A DNA stretch of 64,000 nucleotides from Juglans regia (Eukaryota; Streptophyta; Magnoliopsida; Fagales; Juglandaceae), in contig NC_049902.1 of the NCBI RefSeq assembly GCF_001411555.2, positions 11,413,888 to 11,477,887 of the forward strand. Reading direction: 5' to 3'. Position 1 is the stretch's first letter. Each line of letters begins with the position of its first letter. Positions 46,191-57,110 of the stretch are shown here, piece by piece. The translations under genes and the position numbers were made by a program. Under the pieces are notes generated by a model. That model was not told the DNA's origin, searched no databases, and was given only the letters and a program-made list of their open reading frames with translations.

Positions 46191-46808
46191 CCCTTTGGGC
46201 AACCCTTGGGTGGCCATTGTAATACTCGAGTAGGAGAAAGAAAATAATAGTGCACATGTCTGAACAAAAAATACAGATAAATGTAAACGTGATCGAAGTG
46301 AAATGGTTGTTAGAAAACACTTTAGTATCATAATTTAACAACAACAACAACAACAACAAAAATAACAATAATAATAATTTGGTGTGGGAGCCATGTTGGG
46401 GGCGAGTTGGGATTCCACTAACAGCATAGTGGAATTTGCCCAAAGGGATCCCATGTCCTTTGTCTTCCATTTTGGTCACAGTCCTCTTCTCTTTCTTCTC
46501 CTTCTTTAGTTCACCTATATCTATTATTCCACTATTCTGAGGACCCCATATGTGACATTGTAGGGAGGAAATGTGGATCTCCTTTGTATTGGAATAAAGC
46601 TGGGAAAACATACGGGTTGGACTAGAAATTATCCAAGATCTTGGAAACAAGGTGAAACTCCAAAGGGAGTACGTGGTTGGTGAACAGAGCCAACAAAAAT
46701 AAATTATGCAGATAACCACCTATGAGAACTATCTTTTGATGAGGGCGCGATTGGTTTACCTGAAGATATCACCAATTAAGGGAGTAGCACAGTTTGGGAA
46801 GAAAAGAA
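46191..46808. other. Unassigned sequence with open minus frame
   Basis: A minus-strand frame runs 46719-46147, with its core (46700-46400) of balanced composition (KMEDKGHGIPLGKFHYAVSG). It then enters (AAC)n/(AAT)n repeats at 46335-46378, which create a leucine run. No family recognised; it may be a damaged exon or TE internal sequence. Confidence 0.35.
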
Positions 46809-47017
46809 AACTCGTTTGTTTTCAGAAAACATCTCATCTCATCTTATCTCATCTAATCATTACAACTTTATCAACTTCCAATACAAAATAAAATACACAA
46901 TTCAACTTTTTCAAATCTCAAAATAAAAATAATATTAAAAAATATATTCTAACAATACTTTATTCAAATTTTTAACTTTAATCTCAACTCATCTCAGCTA
47001 CGAAAACAAACGAGCCT
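46809..47017. mobile_element. MITE, tctcatctcat family with different tips
   Basis: Subterminal catctcatctcatc runs and the core words (tcattacaacttta, ttcaactttttcaaatctca, aataatattaaaaaa) match the family. The tips are actcgtttgttttc and gaaaacaaacgagcc, an inverted pair distinct from the ggccc-gtttgg tips, which indicates a subfamily. Confidence 0.7.
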
Positions 47018-48117
47018 TTAAGTTGAAGGTACATTGGACCCTTGATGGTAGTAGAGTAAGTAGGACTAGTCACCTATCGATTAGCACTTTCGTAAGGCCT
47101 GTTTGGAATCCATGATATACTGTTCTATGTGTCTTCCTCGAATAAAATAATGATGGATCATCACCATATCATCATCTCAAGTGTAGTATAACTCCAACTA
47201 AACCTATCTCATGAGGATGTACTTGATAAAATAGAACAAAAAATGACGACAAAAATTCCCTTGGTGAAAGTGTTGTGGCAAATTACAATGTACAAGAGAA
47301 CACATAAGAAAGAGAATTGGAGGTGAGAGAGATATCCTCACCTATTCTAGGACAAGCATTAGGAACTTCTAATACTAGCCGTATGAAACTCGATCGAATG
47401 ATGTAAAAGTGATATATGAGTAACAAAAAAGATTTATTTTTTGCACAATTTTTTATGTTTTCTTGTTCCTATTTTCTTGGTAATGATGATTCGTAATGTG
47501 TATGCGTTTTATGTGAGATGGTATGGACACCACACCATTGGTAATCAATAATATTTGTTATTGTCTTGGATTCTAGTGTAGAATGGCAAGAACTTGGATG
47601 ACTGGATGAACACCATGTATTCAAGCGATAGTACAAGCAAAGAGATAGCGCGAGATGTAGGAGACAGGCTAAAGCTCAACATTGGGAAATGAAACCTAAG
47701 TTCAAGCAACACAATAATACCATCATGGTGGCTCACATGAGAAAGGGCTACCTTGGCATGCTTGGCCCTAGCAAGTAAGATTAACATGTCAAGAAAAGGC
47801 CTTCAATAAAGAAGCGAAATCTAGTATATCTAGTGGCTAAAGATCAAAGAGATCAGGCCACAAAGGAAGGAGTAGCCTCGGACACATCCTTGCTCACGAA
47901 TCATGGAGAAAGGAGCTTGAGAAGAAGGGACCACATAGGTGTACGAGCCTCAACTCTTTTGTGTTTTTGTAGTGTCTAAGCTTGAATCTTGATGTATGAA
48001 TGTTGAATTTTAAGAAATGAAACTAGGATCTTAAATTCTTGCACATATGACATATGCGATTTGATCACCCCATGTATGTGAAGCTAGGATACTAAAAACC
48101 AAAATGCATGTACTAGG
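47018..48117. other. Intergenic DNA, nothing recognised
   Basis: Moderately AT-rich, with no clear element ends. Frames such as 47545-47787 (-) lack family similarity. The last eight bases (gtactagg, 48110-48117) are the left TSD of the next element. Confidence 0.45.
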
Positions 48118-49062
48118 TAGGCCTGCACACCGTCCAACCCGTACTGGGTTTGGCCCCGACCCAATCTGTTCACATACTATGCCCACAAAAAACCGACCTG
48201 TAATAGTCGGGTCGGGTCGAAAACGAATCTGCTCAGCATTCGCACAACATCACTACACTCTTGACTAATTAGAGCTCAGACAAACAAAGAAGGACTGAAA
48301 ATATATCTAAATCACTCTGTTTGTTGCTAGTCACTTGAGTTTTTTGGGGGAGAGAGGAGATTTGGAACGTGGGAAATGGCGAGCGGAGGAGGGAGGTGGT
48401 GAAGAACTCTGCCCTAACTACAGACACAGCAGCCATGGAAGGTTGGCTTATGCTCACTGTTTTCAGCCTCGGTCTTGATTCCCTAATCACTGATAGCGCA
48501 GAAACCCAGCAACATTGATCTTGTCGTCGAGGATTTGTTGCCGGTGAAAGCAAATTGAGACCATCCATTCTCGATGGCATCGTTAACCAGCGATGGATGA
48601 TCAGCCCAACTAAACAAATGTTTCACCGAAACCCCTGGTGCGAAAACGTACAGATTCCCTCTTTTTCTGACATCTGAGTATCGAGGTTGATGATGAAAAC
48701 TCGTTGTTTGTTGAACTCTTGCAGAACTCCCAACTGTTGCTCGAAAGCTTGGAGCTTTTGGTGCGAAATCTTATGCTCTCTGAAACAAAAACACCGCCAA
48801 ACCAGAAGAATCAAAAGAAACGTAACAACTCCAACGGACGAGGCTGCCACTATAACCAGCGTCAACAAAAAGCTTGTTTTCATTTTCAGAAATGGATTGT
48901 TGCGCTAGGGATTTTCGTCTGAACACTTAAGAAAGTTAAGAGTCGGTCTGCCCCGTCATTTATCGGGTTCAACCCGACACCGAAGCAAAACCGTATTTTG
49001 TCGGACGGATCTGATCGGGTCAGACGGGTTGCTCAGTCTAACGGGTTTTTTGCACAACCCTA
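48118..49062. mobile_element. hAT-like Pack element carrying a host membrane-protein gene fragment
   Basis: A 945-bp element with ends TAGGCCTGCACAC and TTGCACAACCCTA, inverted and imperfect. Flanks gtactagg (48110-48117) and gtactatg (49063-49070) form an 8-bp duplication with one mismatch. Both subterminal zones carry cgggt/acccg words (gggtcgggtcgaaaac; cgggttcaacccgacacc). The interior 48260-48910 is non-repetitive, and its minus strand is largely open, encoding a captured gene piece. Confidence 0.8.
48420..48883 (-). pseudogene. Captured 5' part of a host gene with a transmembrane segment
   Basis: From the ATG at 48883 the minus strand reads MKTSFLLTLVIVAASSVGVV, then TFLLILLVWRCFCFREHK: a hydrophobic membrane anchor with a basic cytosolic edge, followed by a helical stretch (QKLQAFEQQLGVLQEFNKQR). 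After a frameshift near 48640 it continues FAPGVSVKHLFSWADHPSLV and NDAIENGWSQFAFTGNKSS, then stops within about 40 codons. The WADHPSL...ENGW motif belongs, as I recall, to a plant family of membrane-anchored proteins, possibly with a SPRY/B30.2 domain downstream; that assignment is uncertain. Frameshift and stops mark it as a non-functional fragment. Confidence 0.65.
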
Positions 49063-49069
49063 GTACTAT

Positions 49070-49434
49070 GGGATGCTTGAGGAATGAGATGAGATGAGAA
49101 TTTTGTGAATAATAGTAAGACGATTTGTGAATAGTAGTGAGATAGTTTGAATTAAGTATTTATTGGGTTTTGGAAATTGAGAAAGAAAAAGTTGAATAAA
49201 AACCATCATAAAGTTAAAATATTGTTAGAATATAATTTTTTAATATAATTTTTATTTTGAGATTTAAAAAAGTGAATTTTTTTTTTTATTGTTTGAAAGT
49301 TTGAGAAAGTTATAATAATTAGTTTGAAAAAATTATAATGATTAGTTTGAAAGTGAATGTATTTGACTAATGTTTGAAAAGGAAATAATATGAGATAAGA
49401 TGGGATGAGATGAAAATTGTTTCCAAAGATCCCC
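49070..49434. mobile_element. MITE, gatgagatgag orientation, long form
   Basis: Starts gggatgcttgaggaatgag and ends gtttccaaagatcccct, with gagatgagatgag near one end and gatgggatgagatga near the other. The core is the reverse complement of the long-form MITEs (gttataataatt, aatataattttttaatat). It abuts the TSD of the Pack element on its left. Confidence 0.65.
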
Positions 49435-49836
49435 TAAGTCTCTATCGAAAATAATGCATACACAACATTGAGTGAGGTGATATATGGGCACCAACAGGGG
49501 AAAATGTAAGCCATCTTTGATCATGATTAATCTTTATTTATAAATATTAGAAAATATTTTATTTTCTATAATAACCCAATTGCATATAGAGCTAGCTTTT
49601 TCATGGATAAATGACTTCTACATATTATCCCATGTCACTTGAAATGACATTTTTAATAACTTTCATGAATAATGAATGGAAATCCTAACCCTGCTACTAG
49701 AAGGGGAAAATCCAAATGGATACTCTTTGGCCAAATCAAGAGTGAAAAAGATTACTTTTGCAACCATCCAACTAAATGAAAATCGTCCAACAACTCGAAT
49801 GATAGATTAAGAGGATAAAGAAACTTTAACTAAATG

Positions 49837-50114
49837 AGGGATGTTTGAATAATAAGATGAGATGAGAATTCTGTGAATAGTAATGAAATAGTTTGAGTTA
49901 AAATATTGTTCGAATATAACTTTTTAATATAATTTTTGTTTTAAATTTTGAAAAAAATGTATTATTTTTGTATTTTATTTAGAAATTTAAAAAAGTTATA
50001 ATGATTACATGAAAAAATTAAAAATTTAAAATTAGAAATGAGTGATATTTAAAAAGAAAATTATAAAAAATTTCTAGGGATGAGACGAGATCATCTCACT
50101 TTCTAACAAGCCCT
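49837..50114. mobile_element. MITE, long form, second minus-orientation copy
   Basis: Left end gagggatgtttgaataata, right end tttctaacaagccctta, with aagatgagatgagaatt and gatgagacgagatcatctc. Core as in 49070-49434 (ttaaaatattgttcgaatat, ttttaatataattttt). Confidence 0.65.
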
Positions 50115-50277
50115 TAGAGCCCCAAAGTATAAGAAGGTGTCCATGTACTCACCAGAGGAAATAAAATAAAATGAAAAAAAGGCAAACGGAAAAAGTTTAG
50201 ATTTTTATTACTATTTTAACTTCTTCGGCATTTATCTTATTTTAATTTTATTATGAATGCTCCTTAGATACTTATTA

Positions 50278-50654
50278 GGCCCTGTTTGGTTTCATAGATG
50301 GTCTCAAGACTCTCAGCCCATCTCGTCTTATCTCATCTTATCTTAACATCTAAATACAATTTAAATACAAATATTTTTCAATTTTAAATTTTTAACTTTT
50401 TTATCTAATTATTATCTAATTATTACAACTTTTCCAAACTTCCAAACAAACACAAAAAATAATTCAAATTTTCAAATATCAAAATAAAGTTATATTAAAA
50501 AAATTATATTCTAACTATATTTTAATTTTATAATATTTTTATTCAACCTTTTCTCTCTCATTTCTTAAGACCCCATAAAACATCTTAATTTATACTATTT
50601 CACTACTATTCATAGATTTTTCATCTCATATCATCTGTGTAATCAAAAGAGGCC
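50278..50654. mobile_element. MITE, long form, with TTA target duplication
   Basis: Ends ggccctgtttggtttcat and atcaaaagaggcc, flanked by TTA on both sides (50275-50277 and 50655-50657), the TWA duplication of PIF/Harbinger elements. Contains cttatctcatcttatctta and tcatctcatatcatc runs, plus a short internal repeat (tctaattattatctaattat). Confidence 0.7.
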
Positions 50655-50714
50655 TTAGTCAAAACTCGGGGATATAAAATTATAATGCAATCACTTAATC
50701 CTATTAGGGGTAGA

Positions 50715-51040
50715 CTTTTGGGCATGCTTGCTCTCGCCAACGATGTAGCTGAAGTCTCTTGGCTTCCCACTTGCCTTTCAAAACTTAGTCTCTCCCTTAC
50801 TCAGCCACCAACTCTATGATGGGACAACATCGACGCCACTTATTTCTCTTCCAACTCCGTCTTCCATTCACGCATGAAACATATTGAAATTGACTTTCAT
50901 TTATTGTGTCACACACAATGGTTCAAATGCTTTATTCGGTTCATCTCTAGCAAAGATTAGATCACTGACGTGTTCACCAAACCATTATCTCTGTACTAGA
51001 TCCAATTAGTCGTTTATCTATTCTCTCATTGGTATTATTA
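50715..51040 (+). pseudogene. Copia RNase H / 3' end scrap
   Basis: The + strand reads ALANDVAEVSWLPTCLSKLS, PPTLWWDN, HSRMKHIEIDFHLLCHTQWF and, past a stop, ITDVFTKPLSL, the closing part of Copia RNase H (..AEVIWL.., ..DN..A..L..NPVFHARTKHIEIDFH.., ..D..TK.L). The first codons are out of frame with later ones and stops are present. No LTR assigned. Confidence 0.75.
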
Positions 51041-52487
51041 AGGAGACTCATGCCACCCATATCTTATACCATATCATAACACCCTTTTATAGGTTGAACC
51101 TTGTATAACTTCTTTCAACCACGATTTATACAAAAAGAAGGGGCTTGCAATGCATGTCACAACTTAAAAAGTATTTTAACTAAAATTCTTAAGCACAACG
51201 CTTAGATAGAAAAAAAAAAAAAAAAACAAAGAAAAAAAAATCTTAAACATAATAAAAATACGAAATAAAGTGAAAATATAACAACACAAGCAACCATGCA
51301 AATCCAATAATAATAGTTTCCATGATAAAAAGCACAAGATGAGGCATCATGTGAGGTGCTTAGGGAGCCTTCTTTCTAGGCTTGAAAACCGAACCTTTCT
51401 AGGTTTTCGGCCAATAGTTTGGGCTTATAAAGACCCAATTTTGTGGACTTTCAAGAATCTGATGCTTTTTGCAAACCTATTTACCCATTAAATTAGACCC
51501 AAAACTAATGATTAAATAGATAAAAAAAATACAAAATAAAACAAAATATGAAAAAAAGTAGTTCTTTTTACGTCTTTACTTATATTTTTACGTACAAAAC
51601 TCATTTTATCAATTTTATTTTAAAATTTAAAATTTAAAATTCTTAATTTTTAACATATTAATAGCTAACATGCGAAAAATTAATTTTTAATAAGTTTTTC
51701 TTAAGATCAATTAGCATTTCTTATTTGAAAAACACGAAAATTCCCATTGGCAAAATTGGTCATTGATCAAGACAATCCTATCGTAGATTTCATCAAGTCG
51801 TTCTTTTGAGTTGATGAAGAAGACCGTTGTGACTTTTAGCATTTGGGTAACGATACACTTACAATTCTCTTACGGCTCAATTCACAGTTAATTAATACAA
51901 TCATATCATTTTATTGAAAATTAATTTTAATTTTATTAAATTATCATTAATTCAATATAGAGTTGTAAAAAAATTGTAGAAGAGGGGTGAGTTAATCAAT
52001 TTTCTTAACCTTTAGCCTTTAGGTTTTCATTTTACTTACGTTTATTACTTAGCAGAAGTGATTGTGATGAGCATGAATTTATTTATTTTTAATCTTTTTG
52101 CTTAATATTTAGTAGATGTAATGTTGACGTTAGAAGTTTATTGTTTTTTTAAGTTTTGTTTTAGCACTTATTAGTTGTTGCATTCGATACAATCTTACTC
52201 ATCAAATTGAAAATAAATAAATAAATCTTCTTTCTTTTTAACTTTTCTTCAAATAAAATTTGGGTTTTACAATTACAACATGTACTTTATAACAATTGCA
52301 CTATGCATGTGGCAATTTAAACCAATCTCTTTTTTTTTTTCTTATTGATTTAAAATTAAAATTGGGTTAAAAGAGACCGATATTAAAATTGGACATTAGA
52401 ATTAGAATTTATTTCAAAATGGAATTTTCTTTTCTGAAAAATGATATTAGAATTAGAACTTATTTCAAAATGGCCTTTTCTTTTCTG
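51041..52487. other. AT-rich intergenic DNA, nothing recognised
   Basis: Long A/T-rich stretches with poly(A) at 51208-51240. A short direct repeat lies just before the next MITE (aaaatggaattttcttttct / aaaatggccttttcttttct, about 52417-52486, period 57), which produces matching ORFs on both strands. No gene seen. Confidence 0.5.
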
Positions 52488-52656
52488 AGAAATGATATTT
52501 ACAGTCATAGAATGTGTAAGCGTCGAGTAATTTTTTTGAAAAAAATGAATAAATACGAGACTCACATGATAAAAAAAATTAATTTTTTTCAATGATAATT
52601 TTTTTCAAAATAATTGTACGATATTTATATACTCTATAATTATATGTAGCATTACT
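52488..52656. mobile_element. Small MITE, family A copy 2
   Basis: Same word order as 25530-25700: gagaaatgatatttacagtc at the left, tttttttgaaaaaaatgaat and ttcaaaataattgtacg arms inside, and aattatatgtagcattactt at the right. More diverged and AT-shifted. Confidence 0.65.
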
Positions 52657-52696
52657 TGTTTTTCTTAAATCTTGAATTAGAAAAAATCGATATATA

Positions 52697-54351
52697 TCTA
52701 CCTATACTTAAAAGAGCGTATAACGTTACTATTCATTACTGTTCATCGTGAACAATAAATTTAAATCGGCCGTTTTTTTTTTTTTTTTCAAATCTTATTA
52801 GTATTCATCGACAATATGATGAACGATGAACAGTAAAGATTTTTTTTTTTTTTTTTATCCGTGTGAATGCCAATATGCGACGTAATACCGCAATCTTGCA
52901 TAGGGAATAAGAGAGAGGAAGAAAGAAAAAGTCAAAAAAATATTGATTTTTGAGTTTTAAATGATCAATAAAGAAGTTTTTTTTTTCTTCGCATGTTTTT
53001 TTCGCATATCCTATTATTGTTTATTATATCATACACTAAAAATCAACTTTAATTTATAAAATACTAATTTTTTATCATTAAATAAATGATGAAATTTTAC
53101 TGTACATTTTTAAGAGAAAAAAACTATCTAATTAATTTGAATTTTTAATATAATTTAAATTTCATAATAAATGATGAACATAAATAAATAATAATTTTAT
53201 TCTTATACATTAGACTATTTTAATATTTGAAATTACACTTTATTTTTTTCTTCAATTTGACAGATGTGGCAAACGTGCTTTTTTTTATCAATTAGAAAAT
53301 CTTACGCCATACAGGATTTTATACAAGTACCACTAATTTCAAAATAACTAAGCCATTTATAAAATACTAATATTTCATCATTAAATAAATAATGAAATTT
53401 TGTTAAATATTTTTAAAAAAGTATAACTATATAAATAATTAGAGTTTTAACATAATTTAAATATGATAATATTCTTAATTAACTAAAGAGAACTGCTACA
53501 ACTAATAAAAAAGTAACCTGAAAATATGTCATGAATATGTATTTCATTTTTTTTATTTTTCTTTTCTTTTTTTCATGTATTTTTTTAATTATCATAAACA
53601 TTTTTAAAAAAATAAAAAATTTACAACATCATTAGGTCAGGAGGGAATTGACAATCTATCTCTTCCCAAACAAAATTATTGAGTTCGATGAAGAGATTAA
53701 TAGATTTTTAGATTTTCAGAAACTTTTATATATTTTTTAAAATATTATTTAAATATAAAATATTATTTAATTTGTTAATCTAATCATTACAATTTTCTTA
53801 AATATAAATTTTTAAATTTTAAAACAAAAACTACATTAAAAAATTATATTCCAATAATATTTTAACTTTTATAATATTTTTAGTTTAACTTTTTTTCTCT
53901 CATTTTCTAAAATCAAATAAAACATCTTAATCCAAATAATTTTATATATTACTATTCACAAACCATGTCACTACTATTAATACATCGATCTAAATCATAT
54001 CTAAGGATATGATGTCTACGTGTGTTGTTTTTTGAAAGACGAGACTTCTGCTGGTACATTAAAATTTTTAAGATTTAAATCCAACCCTTCATTTTACCAC
54101 TTCTCATTTTTTTTTTCTTCGGTTGGATTGCTTCGATTTATATAATGAAGTACTATCACTATCACAAAAATTCTCTACATCTCTTTTCACTTGTTAGGTA
54201 CAGAAATTGAGTTCATAAAAAATTCTCTATATACTATTTATTTTACTTATGATTACGTTTTTTTTTTTTTTAATCCAAAACATATTTATATTTTACAAAA
54301 TAAGTTATTTTTCAACCGGGCAAATGTGCCTCGCACACTGCCCAACCGCTA

Positions 54352-54352
<1 letters not shown>
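52697..54352 (+). mobile_element. Non-autonomous Helitron (~1.66 kb)
   Basis: The 5' end is TCTACCTATACTTAAAAG directly after an A. The 3' end is a GC-rich hairpin (GGGCAAATGTGC / GCACACTGCCC, 54318-54343) followed by ...CCG and CTAG, then T. The A|T insertion without target duplication and the hairpin-CTRR terminus are Helitron hallmarks. The interior is AT-rich, has paired repeats near the 5' end (attactgttcatcgtgaaca / atgaacgatgaacagtaaag) and a degraded long-form MITE at about 53690-54005. No Rep/helicase coding. Confidence 0.7.
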
Positions 54353-54399
<47 letters not shown>

Positions 54400-54676
54400 C
54401 TATTTCATTTAAATCAACAAACCCAGTCCAAAAGAAAGCCCAAAAAGAAATTGAGGGCCTAAGAGGCTAAGCCATCATTGGTTTGGTTAGGGGATTTGTG
54501 GGATATTATTTTTGTCGGTAAGTTCATTTATTTGGAACCATAAGGTCAATCTTTCAATCCTATACCAATCTGTTATTATTCTTTAAATATCAAAAGAAAA
54601 TTATTTGTGCAATCTTGATGAAAACAAATCCGCTTTAAGAGATGAAACGTTACCAGATCAGATATGCAACTAAGCA

Positions 54677-54714
<38 letters not shown>

Positions 54715-56212
54715 CTTGTCTTATAATCTATGTATATTCTTCATCGTTCCCTTCAATGTCTCTTCAATTTATCTGTTTTATTAATATATTTTCCTTTATT
54801 AATACTTCTCTCTTATGGGAATTATTCCCTTATTTCACGAATTCAGAACCCAAAAACTGTGCATATATTGTGTTTCATGTTCTCAAAGTGGTGCGTGCAT
54901 GCAGAGGATTTTCATGTGAATGAAGAACTCAGGACCACATGATCCATGGAAGAAAAGTGCCCAAGCTCCATTATAGCTATATCATCGATGGAAGTTTACT
55001 TTATGCAGTGCCTGAAAACTTGGTTGTAAGGAGTGGTTAGATACATTTCATTGACAGTAACTTGAAAATGAAGCCCATAAAGGGTTTTAGTCTTTGGCAT
55101 CACTTTCTTGGACGGTTTTGCTCTTAAATAGGGGAGCAAGATCATTGAAGGAGGATGTCTTCATCTAATTGTTGGGGTTTTGAATCTGAGCGTTTCAAGT
55201 GAAAGAGAGATATATACATAAATTGGGTATGCTGTAGGACCTATTTCGTGTGTATATCTTTCTCTTACTCGAGGTTCCCAAAATAAGAATTTGAAGGAAT
55301 CTTGATCCTCATTATAGTAGGATGAGTTTTACAGCCACAAAAGAATTACACAAAAGTAATCTCACAAATTAACGTAGTTTTATATGATTCGTCAGATTTA
55401 TTATGCAATAAAAGTAATTTTACAATCAGACAAACCGCATCAAGCCATATCAGTTTGTGAGATTACTTTTGTGTAATCACTTTGTAACTAGAGTATTTCT
55501 CTTATTGTAGTGTTCAATTTATATGTTTATCTTTCTCTCACTTAAAGCTCTCAGATAAGAACTTCAAGGGACCGGATCTTAATCTTCAAATACATATATA
55601 ACGTAATAAATTTGGTGAACATGAGAAGGAACTACTACAAAAAGGTTAATATCTGTTTAATTAAATCATGAGGACATGATGATTAGAGTCAAGTGGAAGG
55701 AACTTAACAGGAATTTGTTCATCATGATCAAGCTTCCTTCCTTTTCTTTTTTCTTTTTTTTTTCCCTCTCTCTCTTTCTTTGTGCATGGTCTTGGCCACC
55801 TACAACGTCTCATTACTTGTTGGCCGACCATAGGGAGAAAAAGTTTAGACAAACACATGAAAACAATAAAGAAGTTGTACAAACATGCAGGTTGAGGTAA
55901 CCGACGGGAGCCTTTTTGTCTTTAAGGCCGGCAATTTTGCACCAAAAGTCCTCTTGAATCTTTCCACATAGAATAGTAAACATAACAACAACTTCTAACG
56001 CTTATTAAAACCACTTCCAATATGTTCCTTTCACTCACCTTCATCTCATTTCATATTTTTCTTTCAATATTTTTGTCATGAAGCACCAATACAAAGGGCA
56101 AATATATACCCCTCGATTAAGGGAATAAATTATTTATATATATATGTGGCTAGTTTTGTGTGACGAAAATTATTATAATTATTATTTCAAGTTGAGATTT
56201 CATTGACATAAA
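54353..56212. other. Intergenic DNA with one MITE
   Basis: Starts with a (TA)n tract right at the Helitron end (54353-54398) and has another at 54682-54710. Contains a MITE at 55326-55489. Frames at 54730-54942 (+) and 55661-55900 (both strands) have no family signature. No gene called. Confidence 0.45.
55326..55489. mobile_element. MITE with perfect 23-bp inverted repeats
   Basis: The 23 bases at 55346-55368 (starting ttacacaaaagtaatctc) are exactly inverted at 55454-55476. Outer ends gttttacagcc... and ...ctttgtaac are also roughly inverted. The core is AT-rich. Perfect arms suggest a young copy or selection of the hairpin. Confidence 0.8.
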
Positions 56213-56961
56213 TAGGGGTGTAAACTCAAATCGAAAAACCGGAAAATCGGTCCAAACCGGACCGGTTTTAATGGTTTTGAACCGGTCCGGTCCGGAACCA
56301 GTTTTTAAAATGTAAAAGCCGACCGGTTTTGGTCTGGTTCCGGTTTTAGAATTTTTTGGACCGGACCGAACCGGATTGGACCGGTTGATTAAAAAAAATA
56401 AAAAATAATATTTTTATATATAAATTTTATACAAAATATTTTAAATATATATTAAATATTAATATAAATAAGTTTTATATATAATGTATAATTATAAATT
56501 TATACATTAAATGTTAATTTATAATTTCATATATATATATACATATATATGAAATAATTTCATATTATAATTTATAAATTATTACGTTAAATGTTAATAC
56601 TAATATATAAGTTTATAAATAATACTAATAGTCTAATATAGATCTATAGATTATAGTTTACTTATAATTAATACTAAAAGTTTTTACTAAAAGATTATAA
56701 CTAATACTAATACTTATAATTAATACTAAAAGTTTTTTTTTTTTTTTTATAAACAAATTTTTAATGACAAATTGTGAAATTTACATTTAAAAAAAATCAA
56801 AAAACCGGACAGGACTGGACCGGAAACCGGTAAAACCGGAAGTACCAGTTTAGGAGGGTAACCGGTGCATAATCGATTTTGAAAAATACAAAACCGGTAC
56901 ATACCGGTTCGGTTTTAGATTTTATCCAAAACTAGACCGGACCGGACCGGTTACACCCCTA
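56213..56961. mobile_element. hAT-like element with accggaccgg subterminal repeats
   Basis: A 749-bp element with perfect 11-bp TIRs (TAGGGGTGTAA / TTACACCCCTA) and an exact 8-bp target duplication, gacataaa (56205-56212 and 56962-56969). The two ends (56230-56390 and 56800-56950) are dense in accggaccggtt/aaccggt words in inverted sense, surrounding an A/T-only core. It is the best-preserved relative of 27023-28596. No coding. Confidence 0.9.
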
Positions 56962-56980
56962 GACATAAACATGTAATAGA

Positions 56981-57110
56981 GGAGTAATGCTACTCATTAT
57001 CCATTTTCTCATCATTCTCTCATCATCTCATGATGTGGCATTAGATGATTTGAATAGTAAATAGTCTCCAATCATCTAATGTCACATCATGAGATGATGA
57101 GTAGAATTTT
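56981..57110. mobile_element. Small hairpin MITE
   Basis: A near-perfect inverted pair, tcatcatctcatgatgtggc... (57020-57050) and ...gtcacatcatgagatgatga (57070-57100), separated by about 19 bp. Outer text gagtaatgctactcatt and gatgagtagaatttttc resembles the tips of other small MITEs here. Confidence 0.65.

Noticed and set aside
46147..46719. 190-codon minus ORF
   Set aside because: The C-terminal half is translated microsatellite (leucine run) and the N-terminal half has no recognisable domain. Left as unassigned sequence.
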